Source: Bradyrhizobium barranii subsp. barranii
GTDB lineage: Bacteria; Pseudomonadota; Alphaproteobacteria; Rhizobiales; Xanthobacteraceae
DNA: 64,000 bases
Assembly (NCBI RefSeq): GCF_017565645.3
Contig: NZ_CP086136.1
Span: forward strand, 3,517,501 to 3,581,500
Direction of reading: 5' to 3'
Positions 45,005 to 55,001 of this stretch are shown here, one piece after another. The notes under the pieces were generated by a model, which worked only from the letters and a program-made list of their open reading frames with translations, made no database searches and was not told the origin of the DNA. Made by a program: the position numbers and the translations under genes. The first letter of the stretch is position 1; every line of letters starts with the position of its first letter.

Positions 45005-45376
45005 CTACTGAAGCTGACCCAGCTCATCCATGGCGATGATGAAGCCAACGAATGCAAGCAATCCTAGAAACAACACAATGGAATAGAGAAACTCTCGCGT
45101 GAGCGTCGCGCGAAACATCGTCTCCAGGGAGAAAATTGACGCTCCGGGCCTGAGAGCCTTTCGGTACATTTGCTCCTGCAAGAAGGAGCCGTAAGCCACT
45201 GCCGCAAATACGATTGCGGTCACAACAGCGATGATCCTGGCTCGTCCCTCTCCTGTGATCCCGATGTAGGCAAAACACGAGAACAGGATGATCAGAACGA
45301 CAATTTGGGCCTTCCGCATGTTGGGTTTCGCCGGCTCCGGGCCATCCAAATTGACGATCGACTTTAGCGTGCGCAA
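45005..45376 (-). CDS. Hypothetical small membrane protein
   Basis: A 123-residue protein with three hydrophobic helices (about 23-42, 48-66 and 97-117). No family recognised. It overlaps the 3' end of the split kinase gene on the opposite strand by 63 bases, so one of the two ends may have decayed. A start at Met20 (45319) is also possible. Real coding is plausible from the regular membrane helices but not certain. Confidence 0.5.
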   Translation of the reverse strand: MRTLKSIVNLDGPEPAKPNMRKAQIVVLIILFSCFAYIGITGEGRARIIAVVTAIVFAAVAYGSFLQEQMYRKALRPGASIFSLETMFRATLTREFLYSIVLFLGLLAFVGFIIAMDELGQLQ

Positions 45377-45626
45377 TTGAAGCCGCGCAGGTAACCCAGA
45401 CGTCCGGCTTCCATGACGCCTGACGCCGCCACGATGACATCATGCCAGTGTTTTGCCCGACGAGTCAAAGCGATTTCGTAAAATCAGCAATCGCCCGAGC
45501 GTGAAGCCAAGCCATTGATATCGCTGGCCCCGGTTACTGTGCATGGGGTTGTTTTTCAGTTTTTGGTTCTGGCAGGCCTGCCGCCGGCCTCATGGCGCCG
45601 GGGTGCGCCCGATCATTTCACCTTCA

Positions 45627-47366
45627 TCATCCCGCTTTGGCGATACGGCTGTCCGCCGCTCCCGAACGCAGGTTCTGGAAGAACTTTTCCACCTCGCGCG
45701 ACAGCTTGTCCGCCGTCTCCGTCAGGCTGCTCGCCGCCGTCAGCACGGAGGCTGCCGCCGTGTCGGTCTCGCCGATGGCGTCGCGCAGCGAGGTGATGTT
45801 GGCGACCAGGGTCTCGTTGCCCTGCGCGGCCGATTGGGCGTTGGACGAGATCTCGAGCGTGGCGGCATCCTGCTGGCCGATGGCGCCGGCAATCGCCGAG
45901 GTGACGTCGTTGATCTCGCGCACGGCGCCGCCGATCTCGCGCACGGCATCGACCGCGTTGCGGGTGGACGCCTGGATCATCGAGACGTTCTCGCCGATCT
46001 CGGCGGTCGCCTTGGCGGTCTGACCCGCCAGCGCCTTCACTTCGTGCGCGACGACGGCAAAGCCGCGGCCGGCGTCACCGGCGCGCGCGGCTTCGATGGT
46101 GGCGTTGAGCGCGAGCAGATTGGTCTGCTCGGCGATCGCCTGGATGAGATTGAGCACGCCGTCGATGCGCTGGGTGGCGGCTGCGAGGCTTTCGATCTCG
46201 GAGATCGACTTCTCGGTGCGTTGGCCGGTCTGCTCGACTGCGCCTGCGGATTGCCGGACCTGGCGGCCGATCTCCACCACCGACGCGGACAGCTCCTCGG
46301 CTGCGCCTGCCACCGCCGTGACGTTGTGCGAGGCCTGCTCGGTGGCGTTCGCCGCGGTGCCGGCGCGGCTGCTGGCATCCGCCGTGACGCGGGTGATGGT
46401 CTGTGCCGTCTCGCGCATGACGGAGGCGTTGTCGCTGAGGCCGCGCATGATCGCGCCGATCGCCTCGCGAAACGCGTCGACGGATTGCTCGATGTGGCGG
46501 GCGCGCTGCTCGCGCGCGGCGGAGTCCTGCGAGACCTGCGAGGCGAGATTGCGGTTGCGGCCCATCGCGTCCTGGAAGATCTGGATGGCGCGTGCCAGCG
46601 CGCCGATCTCGTCGGCGCGGTCAGAGTGCGGCACCACGACATTCTCGGCGCCGTCCGCGACCTGCTCGATGGTCGCGGTGATGGCGGAGAGGGGGCGGGC
46701 GATCGAGCGGGCGATGATGACGATGCCGATCACGACGAGGGCCAGCGCCACGCCGCCGAGGCAAGTCAGCACGAAGGAGAGGGTGCGATTGGTCTCGGTC
46801 TCGAGCGCGATCTGCCTGGCGCGCTCGGCATAGACCTTGGACAGCGCCTCGAGATCCTTGTTCAGCGCCGAGCGCACGGCGCGATTGGCGTCGTTGTCGC
46901 CCCATTCGCGGCCCGCGGCTGCATTAATCTCGATGCCGCGGCGCACCAGCTCCTTGCGGAATTCGACGAACTGCTCGATGCGCTTCTTGAAAGTGGCGAA
47001 CTGTTCGGCATCGTCGGCTTTGACGATGGTCTCCCAGCGCTTCACGACATCGAGGATCTGCGCGTTGAACTTGAGCAGGCCTTCGCCGTATTTCTTCACG
47101 ACGGCCGGTTCGGTCGACATGTAGACGCCGCGCGATTCCATCACGACCGCGTAGACCAGCGAGTTGACCCGCTCGACATTGAGCGCTGCGGCGTTCGCCG
47201 TCTCGATCGCGCTCGTCAACTCGGCGCTGCGGCGGCTGTTGTAGTCGGACAGCATCGCGATCGCCGCCGTGAGCAGCGCGAACAGCGCGAAGATCGCGTA
47301 GAGCTTGGTCGCAAGCGTGAAACGGCCTGCCACCCCCGTGGCATTCCCAGATCGGTCGGTTGTCAT
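45627..47366 (-). CDS. Methyl-accepting chemotaxis protein
   Basis: A 579-residue chemoreceptor. The first helix is near 20-40 ([18 protein letters not shown]), an extracytoplasmic helical sensor of about 165 residues follows, the second helix ([16 protein letters not shown]) is near 210-235, then a HAMP domain, and the signalling domain with the hairpin tip [19 protein letters not shown]. The sensor is all-helical and resembles the 4HB-type, ligand unknown. A longer start at 47429 is rejected for lack of a ribosome site. It diverges from eutB. Confidence 0.93.
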   Translation of the reverse strand: MTTDRSGNATGVAGRFTLATKLYAIFALFALLTAAIAMLSDYNSRRSAELTSAIETANAAALNVERVNSLVYAVVMESRGVYMSTEPAVVKKYGEGLLKFNAQILDVVKRWETIVKADDAEQFATFKKRIEQFVEFRKELVRRGIEINAAAGREWGDNDANRAVRSALNKDLEALSKVYAERARQIALETETNRTLSFVLTCLGGVALALVVIGIVIIARSIARPLSAITATIEQVADGAENVVVPHSDRADEIGALARAIQIFQDAMGRNRNLASQVSQDSAAREQRARHIEQSVDAFREAIGAIMRGLSDNASVMRETAQTITRVTADASSRAGTAANATEQASHNVTAVAGAAEELSASVVEIGRQVRQSAGAVEQTGQRTEKSISEIESLAAATQRIDGVLNLIQAIAEQTNLLALNATIEAARAGDAGRGFAVVAHEVKALAGQTAKATAEIGENVSMIQASTRNAVDAVREIGGAVREINDVTSAIAGAIGQQDAATLEISSNAQSAAQGNETLVANITSLRDAIGETDTAAASVLTAASSLTETADKLSREVEKFFQNLRSGAADSRIAKAG

Positions 47367-47585
47367 GCTTTTCAGAGGCCCCAATGGCCGGGAGTGGCCG
47401 GAGAGCGCGGTCGTATAAAATTGATGCAAAACTATGCAGAATGAAGATGGACGCCGTCTTAACGCCGTGGCCCGGCCCCTTCGTTCTTAGTCGAAAGAAA
47501 GGTAAGATATTTCAGTGTCTTGACCTGGGTATAGTTTGGGATCGCGCTGATGTCGGCCACTGGCCGATGAACCCCGGAGGGGCCT

Positions 47586-48968
47586 TTGGTCTACCGCCAC
47601 ACCATCGACGCCACGACCTACACATTCCCGGACCTGCGCGACCTGCTCGCCAAGGCGACGCCGCCGCGCTCCGGCGACCGGCTGGCCGGGATTGCCGCGG
47701 CAAGCGCCGAGCAGATGATCGCGGCCCGGATGGCGCTCGCCGACGTCCCGCTCGGGCAGTTCTTGCAGGAAGCTGTCATCCCGTACGAAGCCGACGAGGT
47801 CACCCGCCTCGTCATCGACAGCCACGATGCCAGGGCATTCGCGCCGGTGGCTTCGCTGACGGTCGGCGCCTTTCGCGACTGGCTGCTGTCGGACGCGGCG
47901 ACATCCGAGGTTTTGCGCAGGCTGGCAGGCGGCATCACCCCGGAAATGGCGGCCGCGGTCTCAAAGCTGATGCGCAACCAGGACCTGATCCTGGCGGCGC
48001 GGAAATGCGAGGTCACCACCGCCTTTCGCAACACCATTGGCCTGAAGGGGCGGATGAGCACGCGGCTCCAGCCCAACCATCCCTTCGACGACGCCAGGGG
48101 CATCACCGCCTCGATCCTCGACGGCATCCTGCTAGGGGCCGGCGATGCCTGCATCGGCATCAATCCGGCCAGCGACGATCCCGCTGTCATCGCGCAATTG
48201 CTGCGGCTGCTCGACGAGATCATCGCGCGGCTGAAGATCCCGACGCAAGCTTGCGTGCTGACCCATGTCACGACGACGCTGTCGCTGATCGGGCAGGGCG
48301 TGCCGGTCGACCTCGTCTTCCAGTCGGTCGCCGGCACCGAGGCCGCCAACCGCAGCTTTGGCGTCGATCTGGCGCTTCTGAAGGAGGCGCAGCAGGCCGG
48401 CCTCTCGCAGAAGCGTGGCACGGTCGGCGAGAACGTGATGTATTTCGAGACCGGCCAGGGCTCGGCGCTGTCGGCGGGCGCCCATCACGGCGTCGACCAG
48501 CAGACCTGCGAGGCGCGGGCCTATGCGGTCGCCCGCGCCTTTGCGCCATTGCTGGTCAACAGCGTGGTCGGCTTCATCGGCCCGGAATATCTCTACGACG
48601 GCAAGGAAATCATCCGCGCCGGGCTGGAGGATCATTTTTGCGGCAAGCTGCTCGGCCTGCCGCTCGGGATCGACATCTGCTACACCAACCATGCCGAGGC
48701 GGACCAGGACGACATGGACAATCTGCTGACGCTGCTGGCGGCCGCCGGTGTCACCTTCATTATGGGTGTCCCCGGGGCCGACGACGTCATGCTGAACTAC
48801 CAGTCGACGTCTTTTCACGACGCGCTCTATGTCCGCGACGTCTTCGGGCTGCGCCGCGCGCCGGAATTCGACGACTGGCTGGTGCAGTCGGGGATCGCGG
48901 GCGCCGATTTCCGTCTTGCCGGCGACGCAGGCCTGCTGCCCGATTTTGCCTCACGGCTGATCGCGTGA
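47586..48968 (+). CDS. eutB: Ethanolamine ammonia-lyase large subunit
   Basis: A 460-residue EutB, the substrate- and cobalamin-binding subunit of adenosylcobalamin-dependent ethanolamine ammonia-lyase, which gives acetaldehyde and ammonia. Conserved runs include KCEVTTAFRNTIGLKGRMSTRLQPNHP (about 133-159), GINPASDDPA (about 193-202), TTTLSLIGQG, HHGVDQQTCEARAY, and the MGVPGADDVMLNYQSTS end region. Length is usual. The start is TTG 47586, behind GGAGG; no in-frame ATG is nearby. eutC is not the next gene: hpnP intervenes, then eutC follows. No carboxysome eut genes are present, so this is the simple two-subunit enzyme. Confidence 0.93.
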   Translation: MVYRHTIDATTYTFPDLRDLLAKATPPRSGDRLAGIAAASAEQMIAARMALADVPLGQFLQEAVIPYEADEVTRLVIDSHDARAFAPVASLTVGAFRDWLLSDAATSEVLRRLAGGITPEMAAAVSKLMRNQDLILAARKCEVTTAFRNTIGLKGRMSTRLQPNHPFDDARGITASILDGILLGAGDACIGINPASDDPAVIAQLLRLLDEIIARLKIPTQACVLTHVTTTLSLIGQGVPVDLVFQSVAGTEAANRSFGVDLALLKEAQQAGLSQKRGTVGENVMYFETGQGSALSAGAHHGVDQQTCEARAYAVARAFAPLLVNSVVGFIGPEYLYDGKEIIRAGLEDHFCGKLLGLPLGIDICYTNHAEADQDDMDNLLTLLAAAGVTFIMGVPGADDVMLNYQSTSFHDALYVRDVFGLRRAPEFDDWLVQSGIAGADFRLAGDAGLLPDFASRLIA

Positions 48969-49120
48969 CGCGGCGGGAGCGCCCGGCGGCTTGAGGAAAC
49001 CATTGGTCCCTCTCGGAATTATGGTCCTGCCACAATATTGAGAAATTCCGGCGACAGCATTACGCTATGTGTCTGGCTGGCAATTTCCGCAGCTATGTCG
49101 ACCGTGGCGGGGGAGCTTTG

Positions 49121-50707
49121 ATGCGAGCTGAAAGTAACGGTACGGCCCGGCGGATTCTGTGCGTGTTTCCCCGGTACACCTCGTCGTTCGGGACGTTCGA
49201 GCATTCCTATCCATTGACCGACGGCGTCTGCGCCTTCATGCCCCCGCAGGGGCTTTTGCTGCTCGCGGCCTATCTGCCCGAGGAGTGGGAGGTCAAATTC
49301 GTCGACGAGAACCTCCGTCGCGCGACCAACGAAGAGTTCGCCTGGGCGGAGGCGGTCTTCGTTAGTGGCATGCACATCCAGCGCCAGCAGATGAACGACA
49401 TCTGCCGCCGCGCCCATGAACTCGATCTCCCGGTCGCGCTCGGCGGTCCCTCCGTCAGCGCCTGCCCGGACTATTATCCGTCCTTCGACTATCTCCATGT
49501 CGGCGAACTCGGCGACGCCACCAATCGGCTGATCGAGATTTTGGCGCGCGACACGTCGCGTCCCGGGGAGCAGGTGGTGCTCACCACCAAGGACCGCGTG
49601 CCGATGACGGAGTTTCCGATCCCGGCCTACGAACTCGCCGACGTGAAAAAATACTTCCTCGGCAGCATCCAGTATTCCAGCGGCTGCCCCTACCAGTGCG
49701 AGTTCTGCGACATCCCGGGCCTCTACGGCCGCAATCCGCGCATCAAGTCGCCGGAGCAGATCATCGCCGAGCTCGACCGCCTGCGCGAATGCGGCATGAC
49801 CGACACGGTCTATTTCGTCGACGACAATTTCATCGGCAACCGCAAGGCGGCGATGGACCTGCTGCCGCATCTGATCGAATGGCAGAAGCGTACCGGCTAT
49901 GTGGTGCGGCTCGCCTGCGAGGCGACGCTCAATATCGCCAAGCGGCCCGAGATCCTCGAGAAGATGCGCGAGGCCTATTTCATCACCATCTTCTGCGGCA
50001 TCGAGACGCCCGATCCCGAAGCGCTGAAGGCGATGCACAAGGACCACAACATGATGGTCCCGATCCTCGAGGGCGTGCAAACGATCAACTCCTACGGCAT
50101 GGAGGTCGTGTCCGGCATCATCATGGGGCTCGACACCGACAAGCCGAACACCTCGGAGGCGCTGCTGGCCTTCGTCGAGGAGTCCCGGATTCCGCTGCTC
50201 ACCATCAACCTGCTCCAGGCGCTGCCGAAGACGCCGCTGTGGGACCGTCTGGAGCGCGAGGGACGCCTGATCGAGGATGACGGCCGCGATTCCAACGTCG
50301 ACTTCCTGTTGCCCTATGACGAGGTCGTCGCATCCTGGAAGCACGCCATGGGCGTCGCCTACGAGCCCGAGAAGGTCTACGCGCGCTTCCAGTATCAATG
50401 CGACAACGTCTATGTGCACCGCCTGAAGATGCCGACGCCGGACGAGATGAAGACCTGGCCCAACATCCGGCGCGGTCTCGTCATGCTGCGCAACATCTTC
50501 TGGAAGGTGGGCGTGCTCGGCGACTACAGGCGGGTGTTCTGGAAGTTTGCGCTCGGGCGCATCAAGCGCGGCGACCTCGAAGGGCTGATCGGCTGCACCT
50601 TGATCGCGCACCATCTGATTACGTTTGCGCGCGCGGCGTCCAGCGGCAGGCAAAACGCCTCGAACTATTCGATCCGCCTGCGCGAGGCCTCCGTTCCCGC
50701 CGAATGA
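49121..50707 (+). CDS. hpnP: Hopanoid C-2 methylase, cobalamin-binding radical SAM
   Basis: A 528-residue B12-binding radical-SAM protein. An N-terminal cobalamin-binding Rossmann domain covers about 1-150; the radical-SAM cluster cysteines are Cys189, Cys193 and Cys196 (CPYQCEFC), and a C-terminal DUF4070-type region follows. It methylates hopanoids at C-2. The assignment rests on sequence type plus position 5.7 kb before hpnC, as in Bradyrhizobium and Rhodopseudomonas, where HpnP is the known methylase. The ATG at 49121 has GGGGGAG 6 bases before it; the upstream Met at 49067 lacks such a site. It sits between eutB and eutC with only 6 bp to eutC, so eutC must depend on its transcript. Confidence 0.88.
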   Translation: MRAESNGTARRILCVFPRYTSSFGTFEHSYPLTDGVCAFMPPQGLLLLAAYLPEEWEVKFVDENLRRATNEEFAWAEAVFVSGMHIQRQQMNDICRRAHELDLPVALGGPSVSACPDYYPSFDYLHVGELGDATNRLIEILARDTSRPGEQVVLTTKDRVPMTEFPIPAYELADVKKYFLGSIQYSSGCPYQCEFCDIPGLYGRNPRIKSPEQIIAELDRLRECGMTDTVYFVDDNFIGNRKAAMDLLPHLIEWQKRTGYVVRLACEATLNIAKRPEILEKMREAYFITIFCGIETPDPEALKAMHKDHNMMVPILEGVQTINSYGMEVVSGIIMGLDTDKPNTSEALLAFVEESRIPLLTINLLQALPKTPLWDRLEREGRLIEDDGRDSNVDFLLPYDEVVASWKHAMGVAYEPEKVYARFQYQCDNVYVHRLKMPTPDEMKTWPNIRRGLVMLRNIFWKVGVLGDYRRVFWKFALGRIKRGDLEGLIGCTLIAHHLITFARAASSGRQNASNYSIRLREASVPAE

Positions 50708-50713
50708 CGCGAC

Positions 50714-51496
50714 ATGTCTGATCCGGCCGTCCCGCGCCGCCCGACCCTCGATCTGCGGTCGCTGACGCCCGCGCGCGTCGCGCTCGGGCGTAGCGGTGCG
50801 AGCGTGCCGACGAGGGCCTTGCTGGATTTCACGCTGGACCATGCCCGCGCCCGCGATGCCGTGCATGCAGTGTTCGACGCGCCGCGTCTGGTCGCAGATC
50901 TCCGCGCGCTTGGCCTTATCGTCACCGAGGCGCGGAGCCAGGCGGTCGACCGCAGGGATTATTTGCGGCGGCCGGATCTGGGACGACAGCTTGACGCCGG
51001 TTCAGCGGAGCTTTTGGCGCGAAGTGCCTCGGAGCCGTGCCAGCTCGCCATCGTGATCGGCGACGGCCTGTCGGCGGCGGCGGTCCACGCCCATGCGGTG
51101 GCGCTGGTGTCTCAGCTGCTGCCGCTGCTCGCGGAAGGGGACGACGTCGCGATTGGACATGTCGTTGTCGCCTCAGGCGCGCGCGTCGCGCTCGGCGACG
51201 AGATCGGCGCCATTCTCGGTGCGCGCATGGTGGTGACGCTGATCGGCGAGCGGCCGGGCCTGTCCGCGCCCGACAGCCTCGGCGCCTATCTGACCTTCGC
51301 ACCGAAGCCGGGCCGCACCGATGCCGAGCGCAATTGCGTCTCGAACGTCCACAAGGCCGGGTTGAGCCATGACGAGGCCGCCTTCAAAATCGCCTGGCTT
51401 GTTCGCGAGGGGCTGGCGCGGGAGGCCACCGGCGTGGCGCTGAAAGACGAGAGCGGCGATCCTCCCGCTCGAATCGGGACGATCCGGCCGGAATGA
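50714..51496 (+). CDS. eutC: Ethanolamine ammonia-lyase small subunit
   Basis: A 260-residue EutC. Typical segments are [18 protein letters not shown] near the N-terminus, [25 protein letters not shown], and the C-terminal [13 protein letters not shown] [24 protein letters not shown]. It pairs with EutB to hold adenosylcobalamin. It begins 6 bases after hpnP ends and is separated from eutB by 1.7 kb, an unusual split for two subunits of one enzyme. Confidence 0.93.
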   Translation: MSDPAVPRRPTLDLRSLTPARVALGRSGASVPTRALLDFTLDHARARDAVHAVFDAPRLVADLRALGLIVTEARSQAVDRRDYLRRPDLGRQLDAGSAELLARSASEPCQLAIVIGDGLSAAAVHAHAVALVSQLLPLLAEGDDVAIGHVVVASGARVALGDEIGAILGARMVVTLIGERPGLSAPDSLGAYLTFAPKPGRTDAERNCVSNVHKAGLSHDEAAFKIAWLVREGLAREATGVALKDESGDPPARIGTIRPE

Positions 51497-51703
51497 CCGG
51501 TATCAAGGGTCGAAATCGCCGCATGTTGATCCAATTTGTGCGCTTGCGCGCGCTTGCGAGAGGGCGTTTGGACCTGCTAAACCCCTCGCGGCGATTTTCC
51601 GCGCATTTTCAAAGGGCAAGCCTCCCATTTGTATGGCATTTTCAAGCCGTTCGCGGGACGCAATAAGCTCACAGACCCGAGCCGATTAGGAACTGGACAA
51701 GGC

Positions 51704-54070
51704 ATGCTCGAAAAGCACCGCGAGAATGAGGTTCATGTCGACAAGGTCGAGCAGGGACCGACGTCCTCGATCGCCTTCGGGCTCGAGCGCATCGGGCTGA
51801 TCGCCGTCCGGGCGCCGATCGTCTCCTGCATCGTTTTGCTCGCCCTGATCGTCGGTGCCGTGTTCGGCATTCACCGGATCAAGATCGACGATTCGCTGTC
51901 GCAGCTGTTCCGGTCCAACACGCCGGAATTCCGCCAGTATGAAGCGGTGACAAAGAAGTTCCCGGCTGAGGAATTCGACGTCCTCGTCGTGGTCGAAGGC
52001 AAGCCCCTCCTGGCGCGGAATAACCTCGAGAAGCTGCGCGACTTCGTCACCGACATGCAGTTGGTCGAAGGCACGCGCGGCCTGGTCTCGCTGTTCTCGG
52101 CGCGGCAGGCGCCGGCGCCGGGCAGGCTGCCGGCGGCGCTGTTCCCGCCCGAACTGCCCGAGGGCGCGGCCTATGACAAGTTCGTCGAGACCGTCAAGAA
52201 CAACGAGATCATCCGCGGCAAGCTGTTGTCGGACGACGGCACGCTGGCGCTGATCGTGCTGTCGCTCGATCCGGAGGTGGTCGCCTCCAACAAGCTGACC
52301 AAGACCGTCGGCGACATCCGTGCGCTGATGAAGGAAGACCTCGGCAATACCGGCCTCAACGTGCAGCTCTCCGGCGTGCCGGTGATGCAGCTCGAGATCC
52401 GCAACGCGGTCGAGCGTGACGGGCTGACCTACAACATCCTCGGCATCCTCGCCGGCTGCGTTATCGCCATCATCTTCTTCCGCAAGATCTCGTTCATGGT
52501 CGCGGCGGCGTTCCCGCCGATGATTGCGATCCTGCTGGCGCTCGGTGCGCTCGGCTGGGCCAATTTCAATCTCAACATGTTCCTGAACGTGATGACGCCG
52601 CTCATCATGGTGATCAGCTTCTCGGACTCGATGCAGTTGACGTTCGCTGCGCGCGACCGGCTGATCGCGGGCCAGGACAAGTTCACCGCGTTCAAGAACG
52701 CCGTGCTGGTGGTGGGCCCGGCCTGCGTGCTGACGCACGGCACCGCCGGCATTTCCTTCATCGCGCTCCAGTTCTCCGACTCCGACCTGATCCGCAAGTT
52801 CGGCGAGGCGGGCCTCGCCGCCACCATCATCGCGCTGGTCGCGGTGCTGTCGCTGGTGCCGGTGTTCGGCGTGCTGCTGGTGCGCAATGAGAAAGTCTTT
52901 GGTTCCAAGTTCCAGAGCGCGGATGCCGGCGTGCAGGCGCTGCGCAATTTCTGCTACTGGATCGCGGTCCGCATGGTGGGCCGTCCCGGCCTGTTCAGCC
53001 TGATTGCAGTGTTGTTCGTCGCGGGCCTCGGCGTCATCTACGCCAATCTGGAACCGCGCTACCGGCTCGCGGATCAGGTGCCGGACAAGCGCCAGGCCGT
53101 CGCCGCCAGCGACCGGCTCGATGCCAAGCTCACCGGTGCCAATCCGGTCAACGTGCTGGTCCAGTTCCCCAAGGGTGAGACGCTCTACTCGCCGGAGACG
53201 CTCCAGACCATCGCGGACGTGCATGCGACCGTCGAGAAGGCGGCCGGTGTCGGCAACGTCTGGTCGCTCGAGACCCTGCGCCGCTGGCTCGCAGACAAGG
53301 CCGGCAGCGCCGACGTCGCGACGCTGAAGGAATATGTCAACGTCATCCCCGAGCATCTGGTCCGGCGCTTCATCGACGCCGAGCAGGACGCCGTCGTGGT
53401 CGCAGGCCGCGTGCCGGACAAGGATTCCAGTCAGCTGCTACCGATCGTCGACAAGCTCGATTCCGAACTTGACGCCGTCCGCAAGAAGCATCCCGGCTAC
53501 GAGATCGCGGTAACGGGTCTTGCCGCGATTGCCGCGCGCAACTCGGCCGGCATGATCGAGAAGCTCAACCGCGGGCTCACTGTCGAATTCGCGCTCGTCG
53601 CGATCTTCATCGGCCTTGCCTTCCGCTCCTGGGTCGTGATGTTCGCCTGTATCCTGCCGGGCATCTTCCCGGTGGTGATGTCGGGAACGGTGCTGTGGGC
53701 GATGGGCGAGGGGCTGCAATTTGCCAGTGTCGTGGCGCTGACCGTTTCGTTCGGCCTGGGCTTAAGCGCGACGATCCACTTCCTCAATCGCCTCAGGCTG
53801 GAGAGCAAGCCGGGCGTCGGTTCGGCGCTCGCGGTGGAGCGCGCGACAGTGCTGATCGGCCCGGCATTGATCCTGACCACGCTGGTGCTGGCCTGCGGTC
53901 TCGTCGTCACCGTGTTCTCCGACCTGCCGTCGCTGCGGCTGTTCGGCTGGCTCAGCGCCTTCTCGATGGTGATGGCGCTCGTCGCCGACCTCTTCATCCT
54001 GCGGCCGACGGCGATGTGGCTGATCAACCTGCACGCCAAGCTTCAGGGCCCCGACAAGCCCGCGATCTGA
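51704..54070 (+). CDS. hpnN: RND/MMPL-family transporter, probable HpnN
   Basis: A 788-residue RND-type exporter of the MMPL branch with about twelve helices: one, a large periplasmic loop (about 50-230), a bundle (about 240-430), a second loop (about 440-620), and a second bundle. In R. palustris HpnN moves hopanoids to the outer membrane; this gene lies one gene from hpnP and just before hpnCDE, which supports the name. It starts at ATG 51704 with GGACAAGG upstream; TTG at 51629 is possible. It is somewhat shorter than the roughly 860-residue HpnN proteins I know, so a sister MMPL transporter remains possible. Confidence 0.78.
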   Translation: MLEKHRENEVHVDKVEQGPTSSIAFGLERIGLIAVRAPIVSCIVLLALIVGAVFGIHRIKIDDSLSQLFRSNTPEFRQYEAVTKKFPAEEFDVLVVVEGKPLLARNNLEKLRDFVTDMQLVEGTRGLVSLFSARQAPAPGRLPAALFPPELPEGAAYDKFVETVKNNEIIRGKLLSDDGTLALIVLSLDPEVVASNKLTKTVGDIRALMKEDLGNTGLNVQLSGVPVMQLEIRNAVERDGLTYNILGILAGCVIAIIFFRKISFMVAAAFPPMIAILLALGALGWANFNLNMFLNVMTPLIMVISFSDSMQLTFAARDRLIAGQDKFTAFKNAVLVVGPACVLTHGTAGISFIALQFSDSDLIRKFGEAGLAATIIALVAVLSLVPVFGVLLVRNEKVFGSKFQSADAGVQALRNFCYWIAVRMVGRPGLFSLIAVLFVAGLGVIYANLEPRYRLADQVPDKRQAVAASDRLDAKLTGANPVNVLVQFPKGETLYSPETLQTIADVHATVEKAAGVGNVWSLETLRRWLADKAGSADVATLKEYVNVIPEHLVRRFIDAEQDAVVVAGRVPDKDSSQLLPIVDKLDSELDAVRKKHPGYEIAVTGLAAIAARNSAGMIEKLNRGLTVEFALVAIFIGLAFRSWVVMFACILPGIFPVVMSGTVLWAMGEGLQFASVVALTVSFGLGLSATIHFLNRLRLESKPGVGSALAVERATVLIGPALILTTLVLACGLVVTVFSDLPSLRLFGWLSAFSMVMALVADLFILRPTAMWLINLHAKLQGPDKPAI

Positions 54071-54073
54071 GCG

Positions 54074-54092
54074 GGCGGCGGCATACGCCGCC
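54074..54092. terminator. GC hairpin between convergent genes
   Basis: GGCGGCG and CGCCGCC with a 5-base loop lie in the 28-bp gap between the ends of hpnN and the convergent exported-protein gene. There is no T-run on either strand, so any terminator activity is weak or Rho-assisted. Confidence 0.35.
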
Positions 54093-54098
54093 GCTTGC

Positions 54099-54932
54099 TC
54101 ACGCCTCGACGCGGACGATCCCGTACGGATTGAACTTGAAATCGTCCTCGGCGTAGTCCTGCTCCCGCGAGAGCATAAGCTTGCGGTCGCGTAGTGTCGC
54201 TTCGATGCCACTCTCGGCCATGGCGTTGGCAAGCTCCTTCATGAGCATCACCGCCGACCATTCGTTGCCGCGCGATTTCGCGACATAGATCTCCGGCAAG
54301 CCGACGAGGTGATAGCCGACGGTCTCGTAATAGCGATCGCCGCAGAGCGGACGCTTGGCGAAAGCAAGACGACACGCCTTGGCGACGGCGAGAGTCATGC
54401 CAAGGCCCTGACCGGTCTTTGCGCCCTTGCGGGCCTGATCGCCGAGACTGCGCCACCGCTCGAGGCCGTGGGCAATGCCGGCGCTTTCGCCCTTCACGGC
54501 GGTGGCACCGGCCTCGATCATCTCCTCGACGATGCGCAGGGCGGCTGCCGAAAAGGCGACTGCCTTCTGCTGCTCCAGCGGCGGGCTCAGCAGATAGAGC
54601 ACCGCTTTGTGGTTGACCACGGCCGCTTCGTCCGCGGCAGACCAGGCTGTCGGGAAGACGCGGTCCCAGCATACGCCGAACGACCGCTCCATGTGCGGAT
54701 CGGGCTTGGCTTGCGAATAGGTGCGGTCGATCTCGAAGTTGAAATCCGCGATTGTCTTGGCCACCGCCTTCGACGGATGCAGCAGGCTCTCGTCCTTGCC
54801 GAGGAAGCAGAGCACGTGACGTGGTTTCACCGACGAAGGCTGCATGCTCGTACCCTGCTGGTCATTGGCGAAGGCGCGACTGGCTACGAAGAGCCCGGCG
54901 GCCTTGAGCAGATGTCTGCGAATTGGGTCCAT
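54099..54932 (-). CDS. Exported protein of unknown function
   Basis: A 277-residue protein with a Tat/Sec-like leader (RRHLLKAAGLFVASRAFA, about 5-22) and a soluble body. Notable segments are HVLCFLGKDESLLHPSK near 40 and CGDRYYETVGYHLVGLPEIYVA near 195. I do not recognise a family. It lies convergent to hpnN and downstream of another small exported gene on the same strand, inside the hopanoid locus, so a link to cell-envelope biology is only positional. Confidence 0.7.
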   Translation of the reverse strand: MDPIRRHLLKAAGLFVASRAFANDQQGTSMQPSSVKPRHVLCFLGKDESLLHPSKAVAKTIADFNFEIDRTYSQAKPDPHMERSFGVCWDRVFPTAWSAADEAAVVNHKAVLYLLSPPLEQQKAVAFSAAALRIVEEMIEAGATAVKGESAGIAHGLERWRSLGDQARKGAKTGQGLGMTLAVAKACRLAFAKRPLCGDRYYETVGYHLVGLPEIYVAKSRGNEWSAVMLMKELANAMAESGIEATLRDRKLMLSREQDYAEDDFKFNPYGIVRVEA

Positions 54933-54944
54933 GTCCGTGTCAGC

Positions 54945-54975
54945 AAAAAGCCCCCGGCTCGTAAGAACCGGGGGC
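54945..54975 (-). terminator. Rho-independent terminator
   Basis: On the minus strand the stem GCCCCCGGTTC/GAGCCGGGGGC is followed directly by TTTTT. It ends the transcript of the gene at 55002-55499, which lies just upstream on that strand. Confidence 0.85.
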
Positions 54976-55001
54976 GTGTTCCTCTCGATGCGGGAAGGGC
55001 G

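Larger units (their letters stand above)
43054..45067 (+). pseudogene. P-loop kinase/ATPase gene split by an IS256-family insertion
   Basis: Reading from ATG 43054, MARLITLAGLPGVGKSS, a Walker A motif, is cut at residue 23 by the insertion and then ends at a stop inside the IS. Removing the 1399-bp element and one 9-bp duplicate joins codon phases exactly, giving 201 residues (ARVLA-RRTGAVWLRIDSMDQ) that run on to the stop at 45067. The product would be a small nucleotide-binding kinase-like protein of the zeta/AAA_33 type. The 3' half, from 44521, is an open frame but lacks the P-loop. Target duplications at 43113-43121 and 44521-44529 confirm the insertion. Confidence 0.85.

Noticed and set aside
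45543..47444. A 633-codon plus-strand open frame
   Set aside because: It is the antisense shadow of the chemoreceptor; composition is Arg/Ala/Gly/Asp-rich with no family motifs. Similar shadows over hpnP (49019-50866), hpaE (13262-14728) and the ATP-grasp gene (30763-32088) were dropped for the same reason.
47555..47575. GGCCACTGGCC upstream of eutB as a possible cobalamin-riboswitch B12 box
   Set aside because: The surrounding sequence lacks the other conserved riboswitch boxes and the core is a simple short hairpin.
48969..49120. EcfG-type promoter for hpnP
   Set aside because: GGAAA and GGAAT boxes exist but no CGTT at the right distance.
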